Source: Whalleya microplaca
Lineage: Eukaryota > Ascomycota > Sordariomycetes > Xylariales > Xylariaceae
Length of the DNA: 64,000 nt
Assembly (NCBI GenBank): GCA_022497155.1
Contig: MU385762.1
Coordinates: 248,001-312,000, forward strand
Reading direction: 5' to 3'
Positions 22,041 through 32,479 of the stretch are shown one piece after another. The stretch's first letter is position 1. The number at the start of each line of letters is the position of its first letter. The position numbers were made by a program, and so were the translations under genes. The notes below the pieces were generated by a model. It was not told the DNA's origin. It made no database searches and saw nothing but the letters and a program-made list of their open reading frames with translations.

Positions 22041-24563
22041 TTATGTCAATTCCAATCCATCAGCGCCATATTGCTGAATGTTCCCCACCGTATCATGGGA
22101 TGAGTACTGTTCGTTGTGAGTATTGCCATAATATGCATATCTGTGCTCTGCCGTTTGAGACACATGTTCCAGTTGTTGAAGACGCTGGATCAGTTTTCTC
22201 GGTATTGGTTCGACCTCCATCGGCACCCATCCACGTTTCCAATAGTTGTAGCTCTTCAAGATGCACCAGGATACGAACAAGACGATTTGCTACATGGATT
22301 AGAGCGTGTCAGTATAGGGGAGCGGGACATGCAACAAAATCATAAGCAGTCGACTTACCAGTCCATATGCGACGACCACCTTCAGAACATTGACCTTCTC
22401 GTTCCACCAGATTGCGCTGGACAACGCGAACACCACTATACATCCAATGAATCCGATTCGAGCATTCCACGGTTGAAGCCAGAAGAGAAGGTTCCAAACC
22501 CTACGCTTGTATTCTGGAGAATCGCGCAAGAATCTACTGTAACCTTGGGCTTTCAAGCCCTCTGCACAAAGCCTCGTCCTATTGTATAGATGTTAGCTAC
22601 AATACCCCAGAGCACGGCTTCATAAATATAAACTTTTACCATTTTTCATATCTATGAAAAGCAAGGCAAACAGCAGCCCAGACGACCAAGCAGGAAATGT
22701 TTGATGTAATAGAGATCACAGTGTTGACCTATTCATTAACTGTTAGCATAATCGTAGAGTAGGGTCTCTCTTGGGACAATTCACCTTATTCACTGCCTCT
22801 TGGTTCTCTACTTGAGAGAGCCATGGGAGCCAGTAGAACGAGATCAAGGACCACAAGAGCGCACTAGCAGGGACCCCAGTAAACTCCCACATGATGCTTG
22901 CCTTCTTAAGCTGCCTACTAAAGATATTCCGTCCCTTTATACGATAAGTGAGACCATATAACGTACGGCTGGCGATATATAGAGATGTATTAGCAGCTGA
23001 GATGACACTGAAGATTAGGCAGCCATTTATGATATCAGATCTATGATTTTGTGTGGCGATAATCACAGCACTGTGGGAGACTGGAGCGCCTGAGCTTGAA
23101 TTTGAGCTTATGCTGTTGGAAAATATTTGGACGATGCCATTGTATGGCAAAGGAAGACGGTCGTCGGTCCATTTGACTGTCAGAGCGATGCCAAGTGTAC
23201 ACGCCAGATAGGCCACGAAAGTAAACCAGTGGATTATGCGTGACGGCCAGCCGATGCCATTTGGAGGGCGAGCCTCGAATGCAGCCACGATGCTAGCTTC
23301 GATACCTATGTATCCATATGCAACTACAGGCAATGCCAGACTGTAGTGGTATCAGCATGCTAAAAGAGTATAGATAGATAGTGACAGACGCGAATGCCGA
23401 TCCCTTGCTTGTTGCTACCGGTTCTTTATTTCTAAATCCATCATATATGGCTAGTAAATTGTATAAGCATTGAAAAAGTCACTTGATACTTGGTGATTTT
23501 AACTGACGGGTTCCGCCTTCTAGATAGTTCATCAGTTCTCCTAATTCTCCCAGTCAAGAAGGATATAGCTTACCTTTCCCCGCTATAATATAGAGTGTGA
23601 GAGTAACCCCGATGAGTAAAATTGTCTATTTAAGTCTGGAGTCAGTGATTGCTTAATTTCGTCATCTTTGGGAGCCCTGGTGGGTACAACCGGGAGCGCA
23701 TGGGAGGCGCATAGCCCTCGAATCATATCTTTGATGAGAGGTACTACTTAGAACAAGTGAATATGGAATTGAACACGCTCTGTATACCAACCTTCAGCGC
23801 GCCACCAATAGTCTCAATGAATCCAAACCACTAAGTAATTGGTGAGTGTCATTTGCCTAAGGTCAAGCTGCGACAGAAAACATACCCAGACCCCACTCAG
23901 GTTGAGAAAGAATATAAGAAAGGGGCCAACACCATAGAATGCGAACAGGCTCCACCAACTGTCTTGTTGATTCCAGTATCCGAGAAGGCTAGCAGCTTCC
24001 GATATCTGCAAAGCAAATACTGAAGCAAAGGAATACCTATGACAGCGTTAAGTTTAGCTGGTGTGGCGATCTATGAATTCAATTGGTGTTGATAATACCA
24101 GTAACAGATAGTGACAACCCAAGCAAGGTCCTCGTCGACGAATGCATAAACATATTCGAAGATCCCGTTCGGCGCTGGGAAGACTTGTACAAATTCGCTA
24201 ACTGTCTCGCCCACGAATATCGTAATGATGCCGAGGACCACGACGGCAACAAGCATGCCGCCCGGCCCAGCTATCGTGAGTGCCTCACCATTATTGGTGA
24301 ATACACCCGTGCCAATGACGCTGCTGATGACGATGAACTATGTTGAGGCATTAGAAAACCAATATTGTGCTTTTTTAGAAGCTTTAATCCGGAGAATCGT
24401 ACGAATATCTGATATCCCTTTAAACTTTGACTATGGTGCCGTCAGCCTTATCAAAGATCTTGCGACTTCATGCGCTTTGCTTGCTTAGCACTGGCGTGAA
24501 ATGGTGGTTCGCCACTCACCGGAGCTGTGCCGTGTCGGCACCGGACATGTCACGTGGAGCCAT
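22041..24563 (-). CDS. Amino-acid permease (APC superfamily, fungal)
   Basis: Eleven exons, all in phase, 575 aa: 24520-24563, 24403-24430, 24099-24337, 23886-24036, 23792-23830, 23574-23625, 23390-23450, 22785-23340, 22640-22728, 22359-22578 and 22041-22289. The start MAPRDMSGADTAQL leads via a 28-nt microexon into FIVISSVIGTGVFTNNGEAL, the substrate-binding unwound helix 1 of APC permeases. Later landmarks: GPGGMLVAVVVLG, VGETVSEFVQVFPAPNGIF, VDEDLAWV, GVWWFGFIETIGGALK, LPVVAYGYIGIE, SAANTSLYIASRTLYGL and a C-terminal FIGCIVVFALSSAIWWN. About 12 membrane helices are expected, in the plasma membrane, for proton-coupled amino-acid uptake. The substrate is not readable. The model is strongly supported because the phases close across ten introns; the first two exons are the least certain. 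Confidence 0.85.
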
Positions 24564-24887
24564 GGTATGCCAGCTCACCTGGGGTTATCCAACGAATATT
24601 TGGTAAATGAGCAAGGGTTATAGTATCCTCAATGGTTGAGTCATAGTAAGGGAAATATGAGGAGATATGATAGTTAGATAAGACATTTGAACAATGGTAC
24701 CTCAGCTGTGTGCTGCGGCTGACAAGCCCTGGCTGTCTCATATGGGCAACCATGGACAGTCGCCTTGATTGACCGCGCACTGGTTCATTGAAGCCACTCG
24801 TGGGCGCTAAGGTTTAAAAGGGCAGATTCATCGAGGCTCATCCTTTTCTATTTGAACACACAAACATTCGATCAATTCTAAGCTGGC
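24564..24887. promoter_or_regulatory. Shared divergent promoter region
   Basis: This 324-nt gap lies between the permease start (minus) and the small three-exon gene (plus). It should hold both promoters. A TTTAAAAG stretch near 24812, about 75 nt before the plus-strand ATG, could be a TATA-like element. No specific operator is recognised. Confidence 0.3.
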
Positions 24888-25203
24888 ATGATGCAAGTCT
24901 GTCTTGATCCCAAGTACGCTCGCTACATCAATCTTTCGAGTGAGCTACAAGCCTACCTTGTCGAAAAGCACGGCAATAGCTTAGACTTCGGTATTAAGGT
25001 CAGTCAATCTCCGGATGATTACTAGAGAGAGGTTTGACAAGCGTTCTTGTAGCACCAGAATGAACGATGGTATTTTACTCTGCCAGGGAACGAAGAGATG
25101 TCAGAAGTAAGCAATGTCTTCGCAGCCAGGCTCTGTCTAACCCAGCACTAACCGAGGGACGCTCTAGGAACAGCTCAGGCATGTTGATCTCTTACCCCTC
25201 TAG
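24888..25203 (+). CDS. Three-exon gene for a 66-aa protein of unknown function
   Basis: Exons 24888-24998, 25053-25106 and 25168-25203 (37, 18 and 11 codons plus stop), all joined in phase 0. Intron 1 (54 nt) runs GTCAGT...TTGTAG with a TTGAC branch-like site; intron 2 (61 nt) runs GTAAGC...CTCTAG with a CACTAAC branch site. The product has a helix-like YINLSSELQAYLVEKHG, a strand-like DFGIK / RWYFTLPGNEE, and a short acidic helix SEEQLRHVD. It contains no signal peptide, no membrane segment and one cysteine, suggesting a small cytosolic protein. No family is recognised. The evidence is splicing and composition only; it could be the start of a longer decayed gene. Confidence 0.45.
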
Positions 25204-25820
25204 GTCTACAGTGCTACTGTATATTAGAGCAGCGCTAACACTGCATTTTGTTTCAGAGCCATGACGAATGATATCGTGGATCGAAGAGAGGCAGCTCAAA
25301 GGGCGGCGAAAAATAATAGGTAGAGGCCGCCCATGCCTTTTAGGCACATTGGCAGATTGGTTGCCTGGCTGTGCCTTGGTGCTTACTTTTTGGGTGTGTG
25401 ACACAGAAGAGTACAGGCCACGCTCTGTAATATCAGAGTGATATCTATGTCGGCAGAGATATTCGGTATTTGTTAAAGTATTGGTACAACAACGTGGTTC
25501 GCCCTATCTATACGCGATTAATACAGAGGGTAATTGAAGAAGGAATAGCATCAGCTGGTAAAGACTTGCTTATATCAAGCATCGTAGTATTATCGTGATG
25601 CCGGTTACTCCGACCTGAAATGTCATCCGACGATAATGCCGATGTACCCTTGTTGAGGCTTAGCTCTGTACTTAAGTGCTTTGAAAAAACGCCTTCGGTG
25701 AGATCTCGGGTTAGTTTTCTGTGGCGATTCAGCTGCAGTTTCAGCATCGGAGACCAAATAAAAGTATCTTGACAACGAGAAGGATTCCGAACTAAAGTGA
25801 GAGAACAACTACGGCCCTCC
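25204..25820. other. Intergenic, no gene seen
   Basis: This holds the 3' end of the small gene and the promoter of the CorA-like gene. Short minus-strand frames here overlap the promoter and are not protein-like. Confidence 0.35.
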
Positions 25821-27536
25821 ATGACTTCCAATCCGTGGGAACCTTATTTTACAAATCGAAATAGCGCGGCCTTCTATGTCGAGAGCTTGAGGGAACAGAT
25901 AGATGACCTAAGCGACAGTGTATTTTCTCCAGGTACCTCAGACCTCTCATTCATAGACATCACAGAAGGTAAGGCGCCTAGGTCTCGGTGAACGCGTGTC
26001 CCAGATAACAGCTCCAGATACTAACACACAGTGCAGAGAAGAGAGAATATGTACTTGTCACGAACGAGAACGAGTTCGACCAGGCAGTTCGTAGGGATCC
26101 CGCTTCGGGTATACGAATCATGTATGGACATTTCACTTAGGTATTGGAAACAGGTAGTTGGTTGATACATTAACGATTGACTAGCTCTATTCATTCACCA
26201 AGAACAATCGCGCCGCTTAAGATTACATCGAGTCTGGCTGCGAAAATGCTCGATGTCTACGATGTGAATGAAGGCTTTCTTCGTGTCCTTCTATCTTTTG
26301 GAGATGAGCCTCATCAGTCAGAAGCTAGTAGTAGTAACAAAACGTATATCGCCTCTGGTGACGATGGTGACTGTGAGTTGAGTCGGCAGACTGTAAGGGT
26401 CAATACTAATTAACAGGCAAGTTGTCTTAACGTATAAGCTCAACTATGTCGAGCAAAATAAGCGAGGCGGCCAGAATCCATGGTCTTTCAGACATGTCGG
26501 GGTTTATCACCAGCACAAGCACGATAAGGATCTCATCATCCTACTCCACTGTAGTGCTACGAGCTCGTTGTCTCTCAAGCTATCCCAGATGCTAAATCAA
26601 AACGCAAATATCACAGGGTCGAAAGGGTTTCTGGAAAGTTTCTATCATGATCCTGCTATGATACACTCAATGATACTCGGATGCTACATAGATAACTGGA
26701 GACCATATTTGCGGCATCTGGGGAGGAAATTTTCTAAGCTAGCAAGTTAACCCCTTTTTCACGTTCCCCCTGTTTCTGTATGTGCTGCGTCGCTAACTTT
26801 ATCTTGCTTAGAACAATTCAGCCATGGTTGAAACCATGGAAGGTATCAGCCAAGAAAGTTTCCTTCGTGTTCAGGAACTGCGAAATGTTATTGACTTCGT
26901 CATGTTCGCAAATGCTAGCTGCATGAGCAACTTGGATGTCATTGATTGCCTAGAAAAGATTCCCACTTTTGACAGTGAGAGCCAACACGATCTTTCGTCG
27001 ATGAGTTCCATTCTCCAGGGATTCTGTGATAGCTCGAAAGTCCTGCAAGATAGGGTTCGCAATTCTATTGATCTAGTTAGTACTCTATTGCTCATCTAAG
27101 TTACTGCCATACTGACTTCAACAGATCGGATATACCCTCACGATACATAACCAACAAGAACTGAAGAACCTTGCTCAAGAAACTGGCGAAGTAACAAAGA
27201 AGCTCAAGGACCTGACCGAGAACACGGTTGATGATAGTGCTATTGTCCGCATTATTACCATTGTCTCAGCATTTTACCTACCAGGTAGCTTCGTAGCCGT
27301 GAGTTCCAATCCCGTAGTTCAGAGAATTCCTGTTTCTGACGTTAGACATGAAGTCAATCTTTGGCATGAACTTCTTCGACTTTGACGAAGCAAGACGGCA
27401 CATAACAATTGCTGGCGATTTCTGGATATTTGTTGTGGTCTGGGCTGCGCTTACGTTACTGACTGCCGGCATGTTCTACCTCACATATCTGAGGAATAGT
27501 TCGAGGAAGGAGTCGAAGATCAGAGAAAAGGTCTGA
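25821..27536 (+). CDS. CorA-like Mg2+ transporter family protein
   Basis: Seven exons: 25821-25968, 26037-26121, 26185-26372, 26422-26745, 26822-27075, 27125-27298 and 27354-27536. All phases close, giving 451 aa starting MTSNPWEPYF. A cytosolic N-terminal domain is followed by a VVLTYKLNYVEQ... segment with the PWSFRHVGVYHQ motif of the fungal CorA-like family, and then a long helical stalk. The first membrane helix (IVRIITIVSAFYLPGSFVA) leads into IFGMNFFDF, which contains the GMN signature of CorA channels. The second helix is FWIFVVVWAALTLLTAGMFYLTYL, with a short basic tail. The family forms pentameric divalent-cation channels, but most fungal CorA-like proteins of this type are uncharacterised and transport is inferred. 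It is convergent with the kinase gene, with only 40 nt between stop codons. Confidence 0.8.
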
Positions 27537-27576
27537 CGGCCGCAAGTAAGATGTACATTACGGGTTTGAACGCACT

Positions 27577-30500
27577 TCATCCCGAGGGGCCCGGAAAATC
27601 CATTGTGCCCTCATTTGGATAGAACGGAATGAATTCAACTTTTCCGCTAGTATGACAAATGCAGGCGTAAATAATATTTTGATGCGTGATGATTCGCATA
27701 ACAGAAGACTTATGTGGCTTTAATTTGGTTTGACAGAGTGGAACACCATGGCCAAGGCTGTGTCGCATGCTAAAGTCGAGGGGATACTCGTAGAGTTGGC
27801 AGTGCCATATGCCAGCTTTCTGTACAGTAACCAAAGAATGGTTATTGAACATGCATACCGATTTTACGTTAGATTCCTGAAGTTCTTTAGATATATGCCT
27901 CTGCAGTGCCCGCTTCTGGTCAAAGACCGAGCCCTGAATGATAGCAGGAAAGTAGAGGTGATCAGAGGATGCCACAATGCATCCAAAGGAAGTATTAAAT
28001 GGCACTAGTCGAGTAGTATGGAGGTCCTCGAAGGTATCCTGGGGAGGTGTGAGCCAAGATATGGTTATGAAGGGTACACTAGACTCACGTATTTGTAATA
28101 TCCAATAGATTCTGGTCTTTTAGATATGTGCAGATCCGAGCACCGGTAGATACAAAGTGCACCATCATTATTGATGTTAGCCCAAGCGTGAAGGAGTATT
28201 CCTTCGTCATTGAAAGCAACATCAATAAACTCTCGTTCGGTTGTAGGTATTTCTGGGGCCCCTTTCGATGGAGTCATCGGTGCTGGCAAAGTAAACATGG
28301 AGACACCGTCGCTTTTCCGACCGTCAGCTGTAGGCTTTTAGACTAGATATATACAGCATAACTCACTGGTAAGAGATCACAAAAAGCTCTTTCGACTTGA
28401 TAATCGCTATGAATCCTCTTGCTGAAACAGCAACCCGCTTATCATGATCGAATTGGCGAATATTGCTATCTTCAGGGATAGGCATATGGGCCACGTGGTG
28501 TTCATCAGATATGCGAACCACATGAAGCTATTGTACATATAAGTCTCATGTTATTTGAGAGTACGATATACGAGAACTTACTAACGAATCTCGCGTCTTC
28601 CCTTCTACGCCCCATACTGCCAAGAATTCGCCAGATATTGCAATACCCTTCCAGTGAGGATCTGGTTCAGTAACCTGAAGAGGTACTGAGAACCCTGCCA
28701 AATCGGATGTGTCTAAACAGTCAGATATCTTGAAGATACGTATGGCTGAATCTGTAAGGCAAGCGATTCGTTCAGTATCGGTTGCAACCGCAATGATCTT
28801 TTTCCGAGGCGGGATGTCTAATCTGCATATTTTTGAGCTGCCAAGGTTTCGGGGTATATCAGGTTTAGTCATGATTCCGTGCGCATCGGGCGGCCTTCCA
28901 AGGATCCTGTACTGTGATCTTATAAGCGGCGGCTGACTCTCGCTTATCTGTCTGACTTCAACTTGTCCCTCATCCACTGAAGTATCATCTGATAGAAGTC
29001 CCGAAAATAACTTCTTCTCAATATTTCTGTTGAATGGCAATTGCGAAGATATGCTCTCTCTTTTTGGTGCATTAGGAACAGTTGGGGATGATGGTTTAGT
29101 CACCACAATATCTGGAAGGGTCTCACTGGGCTTATTAGTAGTTGGCGGGCGCGCAACATGCTGTTGAGGCGATTGTTGGGACGTGTCCCAACTTGCAGAG
29201 TCAAAATAGCAGAGCAATTTTCCAGGCTGGCGGGCGTTGCATACGTGATCTTGGACATGGCGAATATTATGTTCAAGCTCCGCTGCTTCGGGCCTTCTGT
29301 CAGGGTCAACTTGAAGAATCCCCTTAATGCAGCCAAGCCAGCATTCTGCCCACCTCTGAGGCGTCCCCGAACGCGAACACAAGGAACCAAGCCATTCGAC
29401 GACTTGAGGTTTAACCTTGAAGGTATCTCCATGGTGCTGGTATGGATCCTTGAGACTATCCTGCTGGACAGCCGCATAGAAATAATCATCCCAAGGCCGT
29501 CCTGGGAGACCCTGCAGCCGACGATCGGCAAAATCCTTGACGCCCTTATCACGTTCCAAGGCGAATGCGAAAACTTCTGCGAATATTGCACCGAAGGACC
29601 AGATGTCGCTCTTTCGACCCACCCTCCCTTGGTCAGTCGCACTTTGAGGTGAAAGGTCGGAAGTATCCTGAAATTTCCAGACCTCGGGAGCCTGGTATGG
29701 GCCTGGATCTCGTCTTGCCCTTGTCCTCATTGTCATCTGTGCGTGATAATCGCCGATCGAGATAGGCTGGTCGTTTCCTGGAGTGTGGGGATGCTCTTTG
29801 AAAGCAGAAATCCCGAAATCACATAACTTCCACATTCCCACACTCCCACCATCGCCACCTGCCTCGAAGATGATGATATTGTTTGGCTTCAAATCCATGT
29901 GTGCACAGAAAAGTTCGACATTATTAGCTCGAAAACCCTGGTGAAGGAACTTCAGAGCCCCAGCCAAGTCACCGCACTGCTTGAGGAGCGAAGGGGCAAT
30001 CTCGAATTCCTGATCCGCAGCTTCTGGGAATCGACTGGCAAAGTTGTATGACACCCTAGTTTCCCCTCTTTGGCCAGTAGATTCACCTCCGTGTAGAAAC
30101 TGCCATAGATCATCATAAGGAGCCCGCGGAAATATAATGAAAACCTTTGGTTCTTCGCCGACGCCTTGTGTAAGGATAGCTTCGTGTAAGGAGATGTTTT
30201 CATTCTTGGTCAGACTTTCCTTTAAGAGGCTCATGTTTTTTGCCTCGAGAAGCCCATCCTTTTGAATATGGAATTGCTTAACAGCAACAGCTAGTGGCTC
30301 TGTTTTCGGCTAAGAGGATAATACAATTAGAAGTGATTTAGACTCAATCAACCTTCACCTACCGGCTTCCAACCTGGACGCCGCCAATGTCCATCAACAA
30401 CGTAATCTGGAGCGAGAGAGTAGAACTGTTCTAACTGTTAGTGATATTTACTATCTTTAGGCGATTTACAGCACCTACCACGACATCTCCATAGCCTCCA

Positions 30501-31042
30501 TGTGCTGATTCACCGCCGCAGGGCATGAAAGGAAGCCTTATCCGAACGTCCTCGATCTTTTGCATCATATCATTCGGATTGAAGATTATCTGCTGTGGGA
30601 TAAAGCTATATTGCTCATGCCAACGCTGAGCTTTGTTCAGTGGTAGTCCAAGATTGGTCAGCTTGTCTTCTGAGAGCGGCATGTCCCTGTCTGTGAGAAT
30701 CGGACATGAAGACCCTGGTTTCTGGAAGAACAATCGATCGAAGTTTGAATACCACTCAGATTTGACTTCTATGTAAGCCAAAAACGAGATAAAGCGAAGA
30801 AGCTCATCTCTCAAGGTCCGTTGCTGCAGACTCCGGAGCTCATAGAAGATCTCGCGGACGTCATCGGCCTGCCAGATCTCATTTAGATCGGAATAACAAA
30901 AGAACATATGTTCAGGTTCATCGGCCCGTTGTCTTATCTTAATTATACGAGTCGACAAAGCTTCAAGCCGCGTGTTTCGACTGCGATGTAAAGAGGAGCT
31001 TGAGTCCTCACTAGTAAAGGCTGGCCTCCGACCGTGATTCAT
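27577..31042 (-). CDS. Protein kinase with long C-terminal, possibly beta-propeller, region
   Basis: Six exons: 30479-31042, 30363-30434, 28582-30309, 28367-28527, 28089-28311 and 27577-28038. All phases close, 1069 aa. Residues 1-170 are an unrecognised fungal region. The kinase domain begins at GGESAHGGYGDVV (Gly-rich loop), has the lysine in PLAVAVKQF, a catalytic loop HMDLKPNN (HMD replacing HRD) and DFG in KLCDFGIS. APE is present in YQAPEVW and DIWSFG follows, so it is likely active. The long insert before the catalytic loop is typical of fungal lineage-specific kinases. After a Ser/Pro-rich linker, the last ~350 residues show repeating short strands (IIAVATDTERIACLTDS, IAISGEFLAVWG, FIAIIKSKELFVIS), resembling WD40-like blades. 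Substrate and pathway unknown. Confidence 0.78.
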
Positions 31043-32479
31043 GATGGAAATGATCTATCAGGAAGGGGCTCGAGTAATGATGAGTATTCGTTTCCCATTC
31101 ATGGCAGACACGGTGGCCATCAGGTATAGAATGATGATTTATTAATGGTCGATGAAAGGATGGACTGGATATTAAGGTGCACTGCACGATGCTGTTGGAG
31201 TAAGGCTAGCGGGAAAGTGTGACAGCCTAAACGAAGGGAGCTGAAGCTGTGAGACGGCGTTATAATTTCCACCGAGACGCCCGACCACGTCGAAGCCACC
31301 TCGAGACTTACATATATCGTTTTAATTTATTCACATAAATGCTAAAACTCGCTTTCCAGAATTTTCAAGCGTCACCGAAACATATCAATTCATTCTTGAT
31401 GATAGCTCAATATAATGTCTTGCCATCTGAGCTATATATCTACTGTCTTCATAGACTTGTTTGCCCTTCTCTATTGCCTCAACAATAAACGAAGTCTGGA
31501 TACGACTCTTGAATGGGAATGTATACACTTAAACTTTGTCAAGTGGATTACGATACAGCTACAACTTAGCGACAGAGAAGTGAGTTCCACTTCATCAATA
31601 ATAACTAATAAGATAGTATCACCGCGATAAGATCTCGGCTCCAAAGCTCCAAAGCTCTACATATAGTTAAGTCTTGTGGCTCATGATCTCCGAGTTCTGC
31701 TTACGCCGCTCCGTACGCTAGCTGCTTCTGCGCAGCGCATATGTATTGCGAGTGATCCTTTTTCTACCCTTAGACCCAATCGACTTTCCAATACAACTCT
31801 CGATATAAACTGCGTGACTAAAGGATAATAACTTCATAAACTGTCTAAATTCAGAGGTAAAATGACGCGTGCATCTACTACTGTAGTGTCGGTTTCCCGT
31901 TCCACTTTCTGGTCAGCAATCTTGGCATATCGCCAACAACCTTTGGTACAATATGTTGAAGGCGCGGGTCAATACAAAAAAGTACCATGGATTATGTCTA
32001 AGTCTTACAGCAGTCTCCTAGCAAATCGATGTGGTACTTACAGTCTCCTGAACTAATCTCACAGCTAAGTACTTGGAACCCACCACCAGTCCTCAAACTC
32101 CCCAGCAAATCTCAAGTTAATGTCAAGCAAAAGTTCATTGATGTAGCTCTCGGAATACTAAACGTAAACAAAACGAACGCCGGAGACAACTCTCTCTCTC
32201 TCTCTCAGACGTTGCCAGGTAGCAGGCGAGTACAAGAGTTAGACAAAAGAACAAACAGGGGTATCCATAGTTTCGGGTTGAGCGTTAAACATCCCCATCT
32301 CGTCCAACCGACAAATAATCGACCGACCCAAGCCGTCCCGTCCGACTTTCAGGGCTCATATGTAGGACAAAGCAGATGATAACGAACCCATGGCCTCCTC
32401 CGCGGGGGCCCCTCTCCAACATTAATACTTTCATCCTCCATTCACAACGTGGCGGTGCCTCATATCACATCATAACAGA
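31043..32479. other. Intergenic, no supported gene
   Basis: This holds the kinase promoter at the left and the kinesin 3' UTR at the right. Plus-strand frames at 31862-32379 have no family features. A CT repeat run lies at 32191-32206. Confidence 0.35.
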
